Of a DNA stretch of 64,000 nt, positions 45,501 through 57,512 are shown piece after piece. Made by a program: the position numbers and the translations under genes. The notes beneath the pieces were generated by a model, which worked only from the letters and a program-made list of their open reading frames with translations, was not told where the DNA came from and searched no databases. The stretch comes from Turritopsis dohrnii (Eukaryota > Cnidaria > Hydrozoa > Anthoathecata > Oceaniidae): positions 496,001 to 560,000 of the forward strand of contig BQMF02000284.1 of the NCBI GenBank assembly GCA_027922465.2. Reading direction: 5' to 3'. Positions within the stretch are counted from its first letter, which is position 1, and each line of letters starts with the position of its first letter.

Positions 45501-47486
45501 GGATCTGTGTCTTTATGTCAGTTTACCGTTGAACACACAGCATTTGGATTTTTGACAACAAAGCTTTGTGTTTGTCACCAACTCACCATGATATGAACCT
45601 CAGCATGTAATACTAAAGTTGAAGATTGTCTTAAAACTCTACGCACATCCCGCAACCCTGCTTGTGATTTTTTCCAAAATTTACAAACAAACATGTTCGA
45701 AATGTTTTCGTGTGTATTGCGTAAAGTTACAGTCAATATGAGGAATGTATTTATTAAGTGAGGTAAAGAAGAAAGTTTCTTTTGAAAAAATTGTGCAGGG
45801 ATTGGGCTAATCAACCAAATTATATAAATAGTAACAAATGTTATAGACTGATGAAGAGTTCTAACAAGGGAGAAATGCATCCAGTGCTGAACTCTCAATG
45901 AATGTGAGCAATAACAATGGTTTTCGTCATTATAAAATTTAAAATACATAAGTGATATACAAAAGTGATGAAAAAAGAATGAATTTGTAAATCAAAAACA
46001 TTTAGAAAATAAAGAATATAAAGACTTTCCATCTTTCCCTGGAGTTTTTCTTTTATTCAATCTTTTTCTTTCATTCATGTGATTGCTCTGCAGTTTCTTC
46101 TTAAAATGCCATAAGCTGATGGGATGCACACTTGATTAGAAGACAACTTAAACGCAAAATGTTTTGTCTAAACTAGAAAAATTAATTGTCATTTAAATTT
46201 AATTATGCTCAAAAATACAGTGCTAATAAAAGTATTATTGGATAGCTTTGACTGTGATTAGTTGAAGAGGAATGAACTGGACTTTTCATTTAAAACTTAA
46301 AACAAATATTGTTTTAAATGTCAATTTTAGTCATATGAAGTAACTTTTTACAATTGAACTTAGGAGTCTTATTTGTTCTAAATTTGTACTTGTCCCTTTA
46401 CGATGACCTTCCAGATCCATCACAACTATATTTTTTATCTTCAAGTGAATAATTTGTTGTTTCTAATGCTTTTACTAGATAAATCTCATGGTTACATTAA
46501 GTGTAAAGAAAATTTTGCTTTTAAACCACTATCGTACCACAAAATTCTATTATATATATCCTCATATCTTTAGAGACTTTTATATTTAGAATTCTTATTA
46601 CTAAGTTAAGGACTTGAACATAAGTAACTTTATGCTGACAGGAATGCATGCATAACAAATTGCCCTTGAAACTTATGTTATCAACAAAATTACATTTCCA
46701 ATCAAGATACATCAAAATACGATACCAGATATGTATAGAATTCGTTATTATTTAAAATTAAAGCATTCCTTAGTATGCCCAAGCTCAATGAAAATGTATA
46801 TATCCACCAACACATATTATATACTTATATGAAGAAAATATGTATAATGTATGTTATGTATAATAAAGAGACAAAATATTACATTTGTATTCACAATATT
46901 TCGACTTTTATGTGTCTTTTTAAAATCTTCAGCAATGATGAAACACTTTTTTTAATTGCACTTAAAAAGTTAAGATTTATTAAATCTCTTTACGCTTAGG
47001 GGGTCAGAACAATGAAGCAAGCTTCCTTATTTCAATACACATAGACATTTATATTTCACTGATATTTTCCTCCTGAATATTGTTTGCATTTTACAAAAGC
47101 TTCTTTTTTTTAAAAAAATGTTTATTTGGGCAAACAACTTTATGCAGAAAAGTATATCCAGAAGCATATTATTTGTTTAGCTGGATGATAGAAAAATCCA
47201 AGCGTAAATCTAATATTTCGACCCTACACTTAGGGTCATCATCATCATCTTTTTTTTGTTTATATTTTAGATGAAAACATTTTAGAAGTTCGACTTTAGA
47301 AGTTCGACCTTAATTGCTAACAAAAGTATATAATAAAATACATTCTTTAGAAGTAAATGTATCTGGAAGGAACCTCTTTGAACTAAGCTGCATTAAGGGT
47401 TTAAAGAACTAAACATTCGGTAAATATATAATAACAACATATTTGAATTCGTTTCTATGCCAATTCTGTAAGGAAATAACCAAACA
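45501..47486. other. Non-coding stretch
   Basis: AT-rich with many short frames (for example 45,575-45,949 and 46,775-46,999), none with a recognisable domain. A short CATCAT run at about 47,238-47,249 is the only repeat noted. Confidence 0.5.
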
Positions 47487-47556
47487 ATGAAAACTTTCTG
47501 TAAAAAACACTGTTTTCAACCACGCTCGCCAAATCGACGCCATTTTGGATTGGTGT

Positions 47557-47774
47557 CAAATCGTTCCGAAGATGCAAATCGTTCCGGTAAGGTGCAAATC
47601 GTTCCGATTAAGATGCAAATCGTTCCGATTAAGATGCAAATCGTTCCGATTAAGATGCAAATCGTTCGGACAAATGTGCAAATCGTTCCGATAAGTTACA
47701 AATCGTTCCCAAGGTCACAAATCGTTCCTGACACCATGTCGCAAATCGTTCCTAAAATTGTTACAAATCGTTCC
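47557..47774 (+). repeat. Array of an 11-bp core, CAAATCGTTCC, with variable spacing
   Basis: Eleven copies of CAAATCGTTCC (one reads CAAATCGTTCG) lie between 47,557 and 47,774. Three consecutive intervals are exact 21-mers (core plus GATTAAGATG); the others differ in length and sequence. A derived form, CCAAATCGACGC, lies just upstream at 47,529. Translation of the array gives a QIVPIKM-like repeat, which I regard as a by-product. The array runs into a long ATT/ATC microsatellite. Confidence 0.8.
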
Positions 47775-47778
47775 GTGA

Positions 47779-47930
<152 letters not shown>

Positions 47931-48050
47931 TATTGGCAGTATTTGTATTTCATTATTTGAAAAAAATTCAAACAGTTTGGTCACCCGCCAAATTGAATTT
48001 CCGCCTATATTTAGGCTTTTTTTCACAACCGCCAAATTTTCTTCCCTTAA

Positions 48051-49574
48051 AGGGGCATTGGCCAGCTTAAAATGTAAATATCATTCTCACGTGATCAAAA
48101 CAATCAAAATCAAAACAAATATGGGGTGAAGTTCGGAATCGCTTTGAACATCGTTTACTGAACCGTGAAGTGAGAAAATAAAATAATAGAAACACATGGC
48201 TTTTGATAATAGAGATACACCTGACACATGTATCTTTTGACATGATTCAATGTGAAGACAGAAATAATATTTTACACAAGCATTAAATTTCGATTCTTGA
48301 TTTTTTTTTAATTCTGTTCCTTCCTATAAGAATGCAGCAGTGTGGGGACGGTAAGAGACAAGATAACAACAACAGTTCAATTTGCCAAATAATGTTTTTT
48401 TTCTCAGATTGAATCTTCTGTTCTTCTTTCTTCCTGATGCCATGGCCATATTAGAAATCATATATACATGTGAATGAATCGAATGTAAGATGTATATAAA
48501 CTAAACCATGCATGAAGTCATATCCAATAAGCAATCAAATGCCCAAAAATGACAAAAAAAAATAATACAATTTCATATGTTTAATAAAAAACAAAAGTTA
48601 TTTCCAATGATTATCCAGATGCAATATAATGTATAAACACGAAAAATTGATCAGCCACAGTGACTCCAGGAGGCAGAAATAACGGATATGTCATTCTGAC
48701 AAAATCAAGATTTGTGTTTTGGAAACACAAAAAAAGTAAGCATAATGAAAATTAAGGAGAGAAAAACTAAAAAACAAATTGTTTACTGTTTTAAATGTTG
48801 GAACTTCTTCCAGCTACAGTGTACGAATAAGTCAAAGTAGATTCAAAAATTGTATAGCTTGCAATTCATGCCAGTAATGTTCTTATTCACTGGAGTATAT
48901 TTTTCTGTGATTGCCAAAAAACCAATGGATTTTTCTTTACATTTCGTTTTGGTTTTCTAGAGAGGAAAAGCAAAATAAGTTCTCATGAAATAACTCAAAA
49001 TCAAAACTAATGGGCCTTGGCCACAAAAACATGCCACAAAATGAAAGTAATTTCAAGAAAATCTTTATGATCTTCAGGTAGGAATACCTAGCAAGCTAAC
49101 AACAAAAAATGCTACCCAAGAAAGCAATCCAAACGACCTCTCGGCCTTCCTCTAAATTATCTGGGAGGTAGGACTTAGCAAAATCAAAAGCAATAATGCA
49201 AGTTATATACAATAGCAAATTTAAACTTATTTTGTATAAACTATGTATGAGATGTAGAGATTTCACCCGGCACTCACGAATCCGTGTATATTTTTAAAAT
49301 AACAAATACTCTCATTCAATAAGTAGCACAGAAATATTCCTTAATAAATTCATGATAACTTCGTACCAATATTTAATACCATATTAAAATTCGCGCCCAT
49401 AGACAAGACATTGAAAAAAATAATTCTGACAGCAATGAAAATCTTCCGTCCTCTTCGCCATGATGTTTACATGCTGTCTCGATCATTCGGATTTTTTAAT
49501 CCTCAAATCACATGGCAGATTTGAATAACCAAGAGTAACTCAAATTCTATTGTTTTAAGCCGGCCAATTCCCCT
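48051..49574. mobile_element. TTAA-flanked piggyBac-like MITE (1.5 kb)
   Basis: TTAA occurs on both sides (48,047-48,050 and 49,575-49,578). The ends are inverted repeats: AGGGGCATTGGCCAGCTTAA on the left, the complement of AGGGGAATTGGCCGGCTTAA on the right. TTAA duplication is the piggyBac hallmark. The 1,524-base interior has no transposase frame. Whether the piggyBac transposase at 8.2-11 kb could mobilise it cannot be judged because that element's ends were not found. Confidence 0.8.
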
Positions 49575-49634
49575 TTAAAGTGTAATGTACACAAGGCGTT
49601 GAATGGACTTAAATGAAAGTATCATTTGGTAGTG

Positions 49635-50165
49635 TCATCTGGAAGCTGGTTTTTGCCAAAACTTCACTTTTTGTACTTATTTAATGACATTTTAGTCATG
49701 CCAATAATACTTTTTAAAAGATGCTGGAAAGTGGATGTAATACATTTAGACAACACTTTGTGGGGACTTCAATTTATTTGTAGACATGTGTTAGGAATTT
49801 CAAAACTTGATTTTTCTGAAACCGTGTTGTGGGGCCGCAACTCACATGTACAGAAAATTTTTTTTTAATACCTTGCAACAAAAACAATGTTCATTCATTC
49901 TTTTGGCCTAATTTTCCATTTTGCCCACATTTCATCGTTCGTGCATATTTAATGGCAATTTAGGCATGCCCATAAATCTTTTAGAAGATTCCTGAAGTTT
50001 GACCGAATACATTTTAAAAACGCTTTGTGGGGACTTCAAATTATTCTTATTAAACCGTGTTGTAGGGCCGCAATGATTTGAACTTTCCATTTTGCCCAAA
50101 TTTCATAGTTCGTGCATATTTAAGGGCAATTTAGGCATGCCCATAAATCGGTTTGAACTTTCAGT
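49635..50165. repeat. Diverged tandem repeats of about 180-200 bp
   Basis: Phrases recur in order: GCCAATAATAC/GCCCATAAATC, GAATACATTTTAAA-like, CTTTGTGGGGACTTCAA (49,757 and 50,023), ACCGTGTTGT(G/A)GGGCCGCAA (49,821 and 50,057), CATTTCAT(C/A)GTTCGTGCAT (49,929 and 50,100). Two and a half decayed copies are visible. No coding content. Confidence 0.65.
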
Positions 50166-51113
50166 TATTCCAAAGTTTTCTATTGTTTAGTTTTTAAACT
50201 TGTTCCTCATGACCACATACGGCCTCAACCATGGAAAGGTTTTAGAAAGTTAGCTATAAATTGTAAGTAATACGTACTTGCAAAAATCATTTAACTGCAC
50301 CTGACCGAGAGAATTCTCAGTTACGACATTTTAATGGGTTCAACTTTCGCAGGGATTAAGTTTTGCGAATGGCCGAATCCGGATAATTTTTTGGAATCCG
50401 CAGGTATTTCATTTTCGAGGATTGTTTGTTTATAAAATTTGGCAAATTATAAATTTGGTGTACTTGATTAAAATAACAAAGTAAAGAAAAAAGTTAGGAA
50501 CGAAAACGATTTCGCGTATTGTTACAGTCGACTCCTAATTCAACACTATAATTTGATAACCTTCCTAATTCTATCTAAATTTTTGATCCCTGCAAGGAAA
50601 TTCTCTCTAATTCCATTTCTAGCGTGTAAAAAGGGCCTTACCACACCCAACAAAGGTAATCGAAATGATTGATTTTTCTTTTCTGACTAATTTTCCGCCT
50701 TAAAATCAAATTAAAGAGACACTCCTTTATTCGATTCTAATTCAATAAAAATTCCATCCCCGTTGGAAATCGATTTAGAGAGTCAACTGATTTAGTTTTT
50801 GGCGGTTCACCGAATTCAAAGTTTTAGCTGGGACAAGCTTTGGGGACAGCTTCAACGCAGTTTAAGTCAAATTTTGCGATCTTAATGCCTGCTGAAGTTT
50901 ATCCCAATAAAGTTAAAGTAATCAAGAGGCATTGGTAACAAGAAAAGAAACACAAGGCTTGCACCAAAACTTTAGCGAACATTATCCGAAAATAGACTTT
51001 CATTTATTAATTAACGAATACTAGCCTAGCCTAGTGTTGTGATACATGAAGTAGGTGCCTGTATTACAATAGTAATGAAACAAACATTCATTTATGTATA
51101 CTTTCCTTAATAG
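50166..51113. other. Non-coding stretch, probably an intron or flank of the following exon
   Basis: No exon or repeat recognised. The end reads CTTTCCTTAATAG, a plausible splice acceptor for the exon at 51,114. Confidence 0.5.
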
Positions 51114-51331
51114 GCGGAACAATATCGAAACGAAAGTGGACGATCGAACAAGCGGAGGTAATTTTGAAAGAATGCCATGGGCATGTCGTTGGAACATCAC
51201 TGCCGGGGAAAGATGAATGCTTAAAATTGATTTCAAACAATAAATGCTTACGAGACCGCACATGGTCGAATATTAAGGACTATGTAAGAAATTACAAAGT
51301 TTCTTTATCCAGGAAACATAAAGTGTCCTAA
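51114..51331 (+). CDS. Terminal exon with a Myb-like/CxxW-type DNA-binding motif
   Basis: After the TTAATAG acceptor a clean 72-codon frame (phase 1 entry) reads KRKWTIEQAEVILKEC..., then GTSLPGKDECLKLIS and LRDRTWSNIKDYVRNYK, and stops at 51,331. The layout W-x5-AEV...PGK-x-ECL...R-x-W-x-x-IK-x-YV-x-N resembles a conserved C-terminal helical (Myb-like) motif seen in many repetitive, probably transposon-related genes of invertebrates and fish. Upstream exons are not found in the preceding kilobase. It could belong to the same gene type as the ZAD-like remnant at 53.7 kb, but the order (C-terminus first) means they are not one gene. Function unknown. Confidence 0.6.
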
Positions 51332-51790
51332 AATTGGAAATATTATAAAATGACGTTAGCTAGAAATTGAAAATCTTTATCGTAGCTTTTTTATAGGTTA
51401 TTTGAAAACTGTTTTGTTACTATTTTGTTGTGCAGTTTCATTGAAGTTATTTTGAGCTTTTCCCTTAGGTAAATTGAAGCTCCTTTAGTTTTGTAATGAG
51501 AATTTAGCTTGAAGTGATGTACAGGGGGAAAGCATGTCAACTTTAATCACTTTTGTTCACTTACTACTTCATTCCGTAGGTTTTTTTAATAGAAATTGCA
51601 TTTCTTGACCTCTTGGTTGGCTGCATATATATTGTAGTAGACACATAGGAAGTTATAACCCCTATCAACCGAGTGATGAAGATTGTAATATGTATATTTT
51701 TATAATTTTATTGAAAGAACTTAACATGATCAAATGACAAGAATTATTTTTACTGCATCATTGAATCATTGGCCATGATGGCGGCGATGA
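51332..51790. other. Flank of the Myb-like exon
   Basis: AT-rich sequence, probably 3' untranslated region followed by the LINE insertion boundary. Nothing else seen. Confidence 0.4.
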
Positions 51791-53070
51791 GTGCGGTCAT
51801 GCTCAGAGCACTGTGTAATAATAATTTTATTTGCGAATAAATCTGTTTACTCGAGTTCCAATTCATTCAGTAATTCTCGGGAAGATGTCGTCACAAATGG
51901 AATGTATTTCTATCAATCAACCTGGAAATTTAAGTTGCAGTATGGTGTGAAACCAAATAAAATATTTGTTCTTGAACTTTTGTTAATTCTATGTGGTGAT
52001 ATTGAAACCTGCCCTGGTCCATCAATTGAAAGAATTTTACTGGAAGCTGAAAAGTTAGTAAATCTACGTGGGCTAAAGATTTTCCTTCTGAATGTTCGAG
52101 GTTTATGGTATAATTTGGAACATATACAAGAATTTTTGCAAAGCTTTCCGAAAGTTGACATACTCGGTCTTACAGAAACTCATACGGACGATGATTCCGA
52201 GGGTTTATATCAAATTGATAATTATGACTTCATAAATAAACCAAGACCAACTGGTAAAGGTGGAGGCGTGGGCATTTACATTTCTAACAGAGTCACATGG
52301 AAAAGACGTGATGATCTGATGAATGCAAAAATTGAAACGATCTGGATTGAGATAATGCCTCCAAAAACAAAATCGTACCTTGTTTGTGTAATGTATAGAC
52401 CCCCTGATGGTTCAATATATTTACATAAAGACTTTGTTGAATTTTTGAATTATATGTTATTCAATGCAACTAATGATCATAATACAGAGATAATTCTCAC
52501 TAGTGACATTAACGTGAATTACTTGAGAGTAGCTGATCACGCTGATATTAAGTCTGTTTTCACCTCGTTTGGTTTGAAACAAATGATTAAAAAAGCTACT
52601 AGAATCAATGGAGACACAGACACTAATTGATGTTTTCGCTACAAATAATCCTTCCGTAATCAAGGAAACGGATGTTATTCCAACAGGCATTAGCGATCAT
52701 GATATAATTGGTGCCGTGAGAAGAAACTATATAAAAACGAAACCAAAGACCACAACATGTCGTAACTATAAAAACTATAATCGTAAAGAAACAAACAACC
52801 GATTAAAAAAATGAAAACTGGAGCAGTGTATATTCATCCAACGATGTAAATATCGCTTGGTCTTATATGAATTCAATTTTGCTTGATGTGCTTGACGAGG
52901 CTGCGCCTTTGGTCTCTAAGAGAATTTGCGGTCGATCCTGCCCATGGATAACACCCAAAATCAAAGGTGAAATGAACGCCCGTGATCACCTCCTACGCAA
53001 ATATAGAAAGTCTCGAACACAGACTGATAAAACGGCTTAAGTAAATAAGAGAAACGCAGTAAATCGTCTG
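51791..53070 (+). pseudogene. LINE (non-LTR retrotransposon) fragment: endonuclease with 2A-like leader
   Basis: The first frame (to 52,630) carries an apurinic-type endonuclease: LNVRGL, LGLTETHTDDDSEG, GGGVGIYISN, VCVMYRPPDG and ILTSDINVN, the usual order of the EEP nuclease that nicks target DNA for LINE insertion. Before it lies LLILCGDIETCPGP (residues about 64-77), matching the 2A-like motif known from some LINE N-termini, except that Asn of NPGP is Cys. A frameshift near 52,610 leads into the frame VIPTGISDHDIIGAVRR (the conserved SDH of the endonuclease) up to about 52,814, followed by further broken pieces (APLVSKRIC..., to about 53,040). No reverse transcriptase is present, so the copy is truncated and dead. 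The true start is unclear: the frame opens with GTG. Confidence 0.85.
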
Positions 53071-53678
53071 TTGAAAAAATGAGAAATGAATACGGTAAAA
53101 AACAACCTCGTTCCCAGGGCTTCTTGCCTTTTTCGATATGTGTATGGCGGTGAAGAAAGCGCTGGTGCAGGCCGGTCGTTTCTCACTTGTGATTGGTTGT
53201 CAAGAATTAAATAATTAAGAAAATATTGCCCTCGGCGTCGAGTGATATTTTAAAAAAAAATCAATGCGGAGAGAAGTTTCAAAGCCAGAAATGGGAATAA
53301 AAAAAGAATATTTCACAAATTCAGAAGACAAGACCTGATGGATAAATATTAAATAACATTATAATTGGCTATGACTGAATTTTCGTACTTATGAATTTGT
53401 TTTATTGATTTCTCTATCAGTTATTTGTGAGAAAAAGATAGTAACGAGGCTAGAAAATTGATGACAGAAAGTATAGCATAATCAGCTAAATATTTTTCTT
53501 TTTCCTCTCATGCTTTACCGTTCATAATTATTTCCTACCAAGCAGGTGTAACAGCAGCTTAGTAGCTTCTCAAAATTGTGGAAGTAAGTTCATAAAATTT
53601 TTCAGAGAAAACATTTTCTTCCTACCTGTTGTAATGAAAAAATATAATATGGTGTGAATATGTAGTGTCCGTGAGTAA
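53071..53678. other. Spacer with a GC-richer repeat-like patch
   Basis: About 53,105-53,250 (AACCTCGTTCCCAGGGCTTC onward) is richer in GC than its surroundings and looks like a piece of an interspersed repeat. No exon. Confidence 0.4.
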
Positions 53679-54650
53679 ATGGCTCAATTAACAGCAAAGA
53701 AAGTGTATTTAGGGAAAGAAGGAGGAAATCAATCCAAATGTCGACTTTGTGGAGAGCAAAAGAACAACAATTACTTAAGACACTTTCAGTTTTTTGAAAG
53801 GAGAAAAGATTGTCTCTGAAAATTGCACGTACACGTGGAATTAGCATAGGAGAGGATGACAGTCCTCCCCATACAATTCGTAGAAAGTGTTAGAGCCGTG
53901 TCGAGAACATGTTGACATTTATACAATCCTGTCAACAAACACAGGTGACACTCAGACAAAGCTTATCTATAAAAAGATTACCACCAAGTAGTATCCAATC
54001 ACATGCTATTAATGGAGAAAGCTCTAGTATAGGTTCACGTAAACAGTTACAATTTACAACACAACAACAAATAAAAGTAAGGAACATAGCACAATAACCT
54101 AAACAAGATGAAAATTGCATAATAGAACATAACTCTGTATATACTGAAGATTATGACGAAATTGTAACAAAACCATTGGAAAATATTGAAAAAATTGAGA
54201 ACTCATTAAAAACAAAACAACCACTTGCTATAGCAACATCACTGTCTACATGTGTGGGAGTCAATCTTGCACTGAAAAGGCTGTTATGCAATGAAATAGC
54301 ATAATCATGATGTGAAAAACTCTGTAAAAGAAAGGGAAATAAGTCAGTATTATTGGATAACACTTTCACAGGACTATCTGAGTACTTACTTTACTTGAAG
54401 TTTACTTGTGTGACAAAGTTTTCTCTCAGATCTTGAGATCACCCATCTCGTTGAGACCAGTGAGTACAGTGTAAATAAAGTTTATTCAGAACTGAAGGAA
54501 AACCATCCATTTATAATTGATGTTTCTAATACTGTGTCTGGAAAAACAGTTGATATTGAAGAAGCCCAAGCTGAATTGAAACGGAAGTACGCACTGATTT
54601 ATGCAATTTCAAAGTTCAATGCATGCATTCTTACAAAATCTGGGTAATAT
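53679..54650 (+). pseudogene. ZAD-like zinc-finger gene remnant
   Basis: The ATG at 53,679 opens MAQLTAKKVYLG and reaches SKCRLCGEQKN...RHFQFF, then hits TGA at 53,817-53,819. In the next frame ARTRGISIGEDDSPPHTIRR follows, then Cys and a TAG at 53,891. The order CxLC, hydrophobic, I-x-I-x-x-D-D-x-x-P-x-x-I-x-x-x-C is that of zinc-finger-associated (ZAD) domains. More coding-like pieces follow: NGESSSIGSRKQLQF near 54,015, VTKPLENIEKIENSLK near 54,160 and SEYSVNKVYSELKENHPF near 54,460. All are separated by stops or frame changes. Probably the relic of a transposon-associated gene; identity uncertain. Confidence 0.5.
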
Positions 54651-55445
54651 TGGTCTGTATATATGCGTCAGTGTGTTATAAAAAGCAGATTTGTATAAAT
54701 TCTATTTTCAAGCTCTTTTGTTTATAGTTTTGTCCACATAAAAGTTATACAGAAACTATATATACTCATTATTGTGTTTATATTACATTTATTATTTATA
54801 TTATTCAAGCACTCAAAAACTATTACACATGAATACACCTTTTTTTTATAAGCATCAGGTAAATTTGGCTCAGCCTCAGTTATCCTTAAAGATTTTGAGA
54901 ATCGAGCCTTAATCCATGCGTATAAACATGCTTAGTCTATCCACACCTAAAGACCAAAAATATTAAGATTCAGCCTTATTTTATGCTTGTTATTACTTTT
55001 CAAGCAAACCACCATTGCAATGTCTTCAATCATACACTGTTTTATATCACAGCAAAACCTTTCTTTGCTAGAGATGTTTCATATCTCCCCAAAAATTATT
55101 TTTTGACTATTGTTTATACTTGCACAATTTTTTCAGGGTCAAAGGTATGCTTATGCTTAAATTTTTGGCAATTATCAGCCTAATTATGCTTATATCCGTT
55201 ATGCTTATAAAAAAAAGGTGTATTATTACACATGAGTTTTTTTAAAAAAACCCAGCTAATTTAGCTACATTGTGTTACAGTCTTATTTATATATTTATAT
55301 TTAACTTTTTAAACCTGCCGAGGCTTGATGTCAAACTATATTTCTCAAAAACTATTAGTATGTAATATACATACCACATTTCAACACAATATGTGTTTCA
55401 TCAATGCGACATATGCCACAACATTATCTCCATATATATATTGGA
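54651..55445. other. Non-coding stretch
   Basis: AT-rich. Contains short repeated phrases (TTATGCTTAT-like near 54,925, 54,980, 55,150 and 55,190), suggesting decayed tandem sequence. No exon seen. Confidence 0.45.
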
Positions 55446-56003
55446 CTAGTAACCCGGGTAAAAACTTTTACCAAACTTAACTTCGAAAACAATAGGTCAA
55501 ATCCACCATTCCCGTGTACATACCCCGTGACGAAAAAATAAATAATAGAATCACAGCTCAAAAGTGTATCTATGTTGTAGAGCTCGAAAAACTGATCAAA
55601 AAAGTGTATGGGATCGTTTTGCTACGACCAACCGTTACAGAGATATCGTCGGTTAAAGATTTTTATGACGTCATAGCCGCAATACCAAAAATAATTTAGG
55701 CCCAAATTTTGTGTCACCCCATCACCCGTATCGCGGACCCTAAAAAACGTCAGTTTTCCCTATTGGTTCTCGAAACATTTCCCCAAAAACGTCGCGTTCG
55801 ATTAGGGATGCAATGCAATGATTCCCCGTGATAGATTAAAAAAACTGACGTCACGGCACTTGCTACTATATAATAATCGTAAAAAAACGCATGGCCTAAC
55901 GAAAAATATGACCACGATTAAGAAGATTTTGACCTTAAAATTCAACAAAATTTATCACTCTCAAAAATAAAAGTGTGACGCACACTCGCTATCATATATA
56001 AGA
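55446..56003 (-). mobile_element. Non-autonomous Helitron I
   Basis: The 5' end TCTTATATATGATAGCGAGT is at 56,003 and the 3' end GGTAAAAGTTTTTACCCGGG...CTAG at 55,446, both clean. At 558 bases it is the most compact complete family member. The antisense open stretch VVELEKLIKKVYGIVLLRP ends at a TAG, as in most copies. The base after the 5' end starts another CTAG (56,004), so it too lies in a head-to-tail junction. Confidence 0.85.
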
Positions 56004-56169
56004 CTAGCCGACAACTTTTTCTTGATCTGTCTCGGATTAACTCGGACTGGATCAGCTCTACGCCAATGAAAACTCATTTTGAAATCACGTGTTTTGTAAT
56101 TCATAATGGTAGATATGTTTTGCACGTGTAAATAAAAACAGTGAAAGTTGGAAGTTCCTCGGCTCAGCT

Positions 56170-57150
56170 ATGAACAGCCAAAAGCAAAGCACAGTAGATC
56201 AAGATGAACTTGTTACTAGATTTTTAAATGACCATGACAATAATCTTATCTCAAATAGCAACTTGCAACTGCAGATGTTCCAGCAGCAAACACAACAACA
56301 GCCAAGGAGGTTTATGTATGAAGATGAGATTGATACTACTGAGCAGACACAAACACAACCAGTCGATGTAAAGGAACAGCTCATAGATATTATCCAAAAT
56401 TATCCGGTTCTGTGGAACACAAATTTGAGATCCTTTAAGGACTTGAACAAAAAGGAAGCAGCTTGGAAAGAAATTAGCATGAAACTTAAATTATCGAGCA
56501 TGATGTTTACTAAAGCTTATTTCTGAACTGAAGTTTTAATGCCAATTGCTTATAATGTGTTGTTCAAAACCTACTTGTGTATGTAATTAAGTGTTATCTT
56601 TATTGTAGCTGATGCCCTGAAAAAGGAATGGACGAAGCTTAAAGACAGTTATCGTAAAACGCTTAGTAAGAGAGAGAAGATGACAAGATCTGGAGCCGGA
56701 AGCAAGCGATTGCTAACATGCAACTTCTTTGCGGAGTTATCATTTTTGCATAATAGTGTTGCTAACAGACCATCAGCCACAAACATCCCATCAGGGCTAT
56801 TGTCACCAGGATCCCCGAACCTATCAACTATTGCTGATGAAGATATTTCTGATGAAGTCTCCCTTGGCTCACCACCACTACCACCATCAACAGTTGTGAG
56901 GCCTCAAGTATCCTGTCAGAATTCCTTTAAAAGAAAAGCCAATGAGGACACAGACATGTTACTCATTGAAACACTGGACAAACATTTATCCAAAAATGAA
57001 AATGAAGAGGAGGCTCCTGATGATGACGATAGATATTTTTGTCTAAGTCTAGTTAAAACTCTCAAACGTTTAGATGAACGCAAGAATGCTTATGCGAGAC
57101 ATCCGATCCAGCCAGTATTATATGATATAGAATTCAAGGACAAAAGTTGA
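56170..57150 (+). CDS. MADF-type DNA-binding partner of a Harbinger transposase
   Basis: Two coding blocks on the strand opposite the transposase. Block 1 (56,170 to about 56,500) starts MNSQKQSTVDQDELVTRFL, is Gln-rich, and enters a MADF domain (KEQLIDIIQNYPVLWN...AWKEISMKLKL). After a TTATTGTAG acceptor at 56,609, block 2 completes it (ALKKEWTKLKDSYRKTL) and ends with an acidic tail and a BESS-like C-terminus (YFCLSLVKTLKRLDER), stopping at 57,150. MADF/Myb proteins bind Harbinger ends and bring the transposase to the nucleus. No donor with the right phase is evident at the end of block 1 (candidate GTTTAC at about 56,509 gives a stop), so the copy may be defective. Confidence 0.8.
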
Positions 57151-57512
57151 AAAGACTAAAGTACAGGCTGTATGACTTTTCATATGTTTTCTTTGTGTTC
57201 CAGAAGTACATACTACAAACATTTGTGTTAAAAACCAAGTTATATTCTTAACATATAGATAATCGTTCCAGTCACAGATTCATGTTGTAAGTTACCTTAA
57301 GAAGCTGTTTACATGAAAATTTTGTTTTGGTTTATTGTAATTTTGAAAGTACTTTTTATAAACTTATAATTTCTATGCATGGTGTTTCCTGAAAATGGTA
57401 TATTATCAAAACTTTGGAAAACCAAAAATCCATCAATTTTTTATATTAACTAAATTCCAATTAAGGCATTATGCAGAATATATGCACAACATGAAGTGAC
57501 TGAATCTTTTGC

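Noticed and set aside
56004..56060. 3' terminus of a further Helitron, or the left Harbinger TIR
   Set aside because: CTAG abuts element I, but the hairpin is weak and the match to the right Harbinger end is not convincing, so no boundary is claimed.
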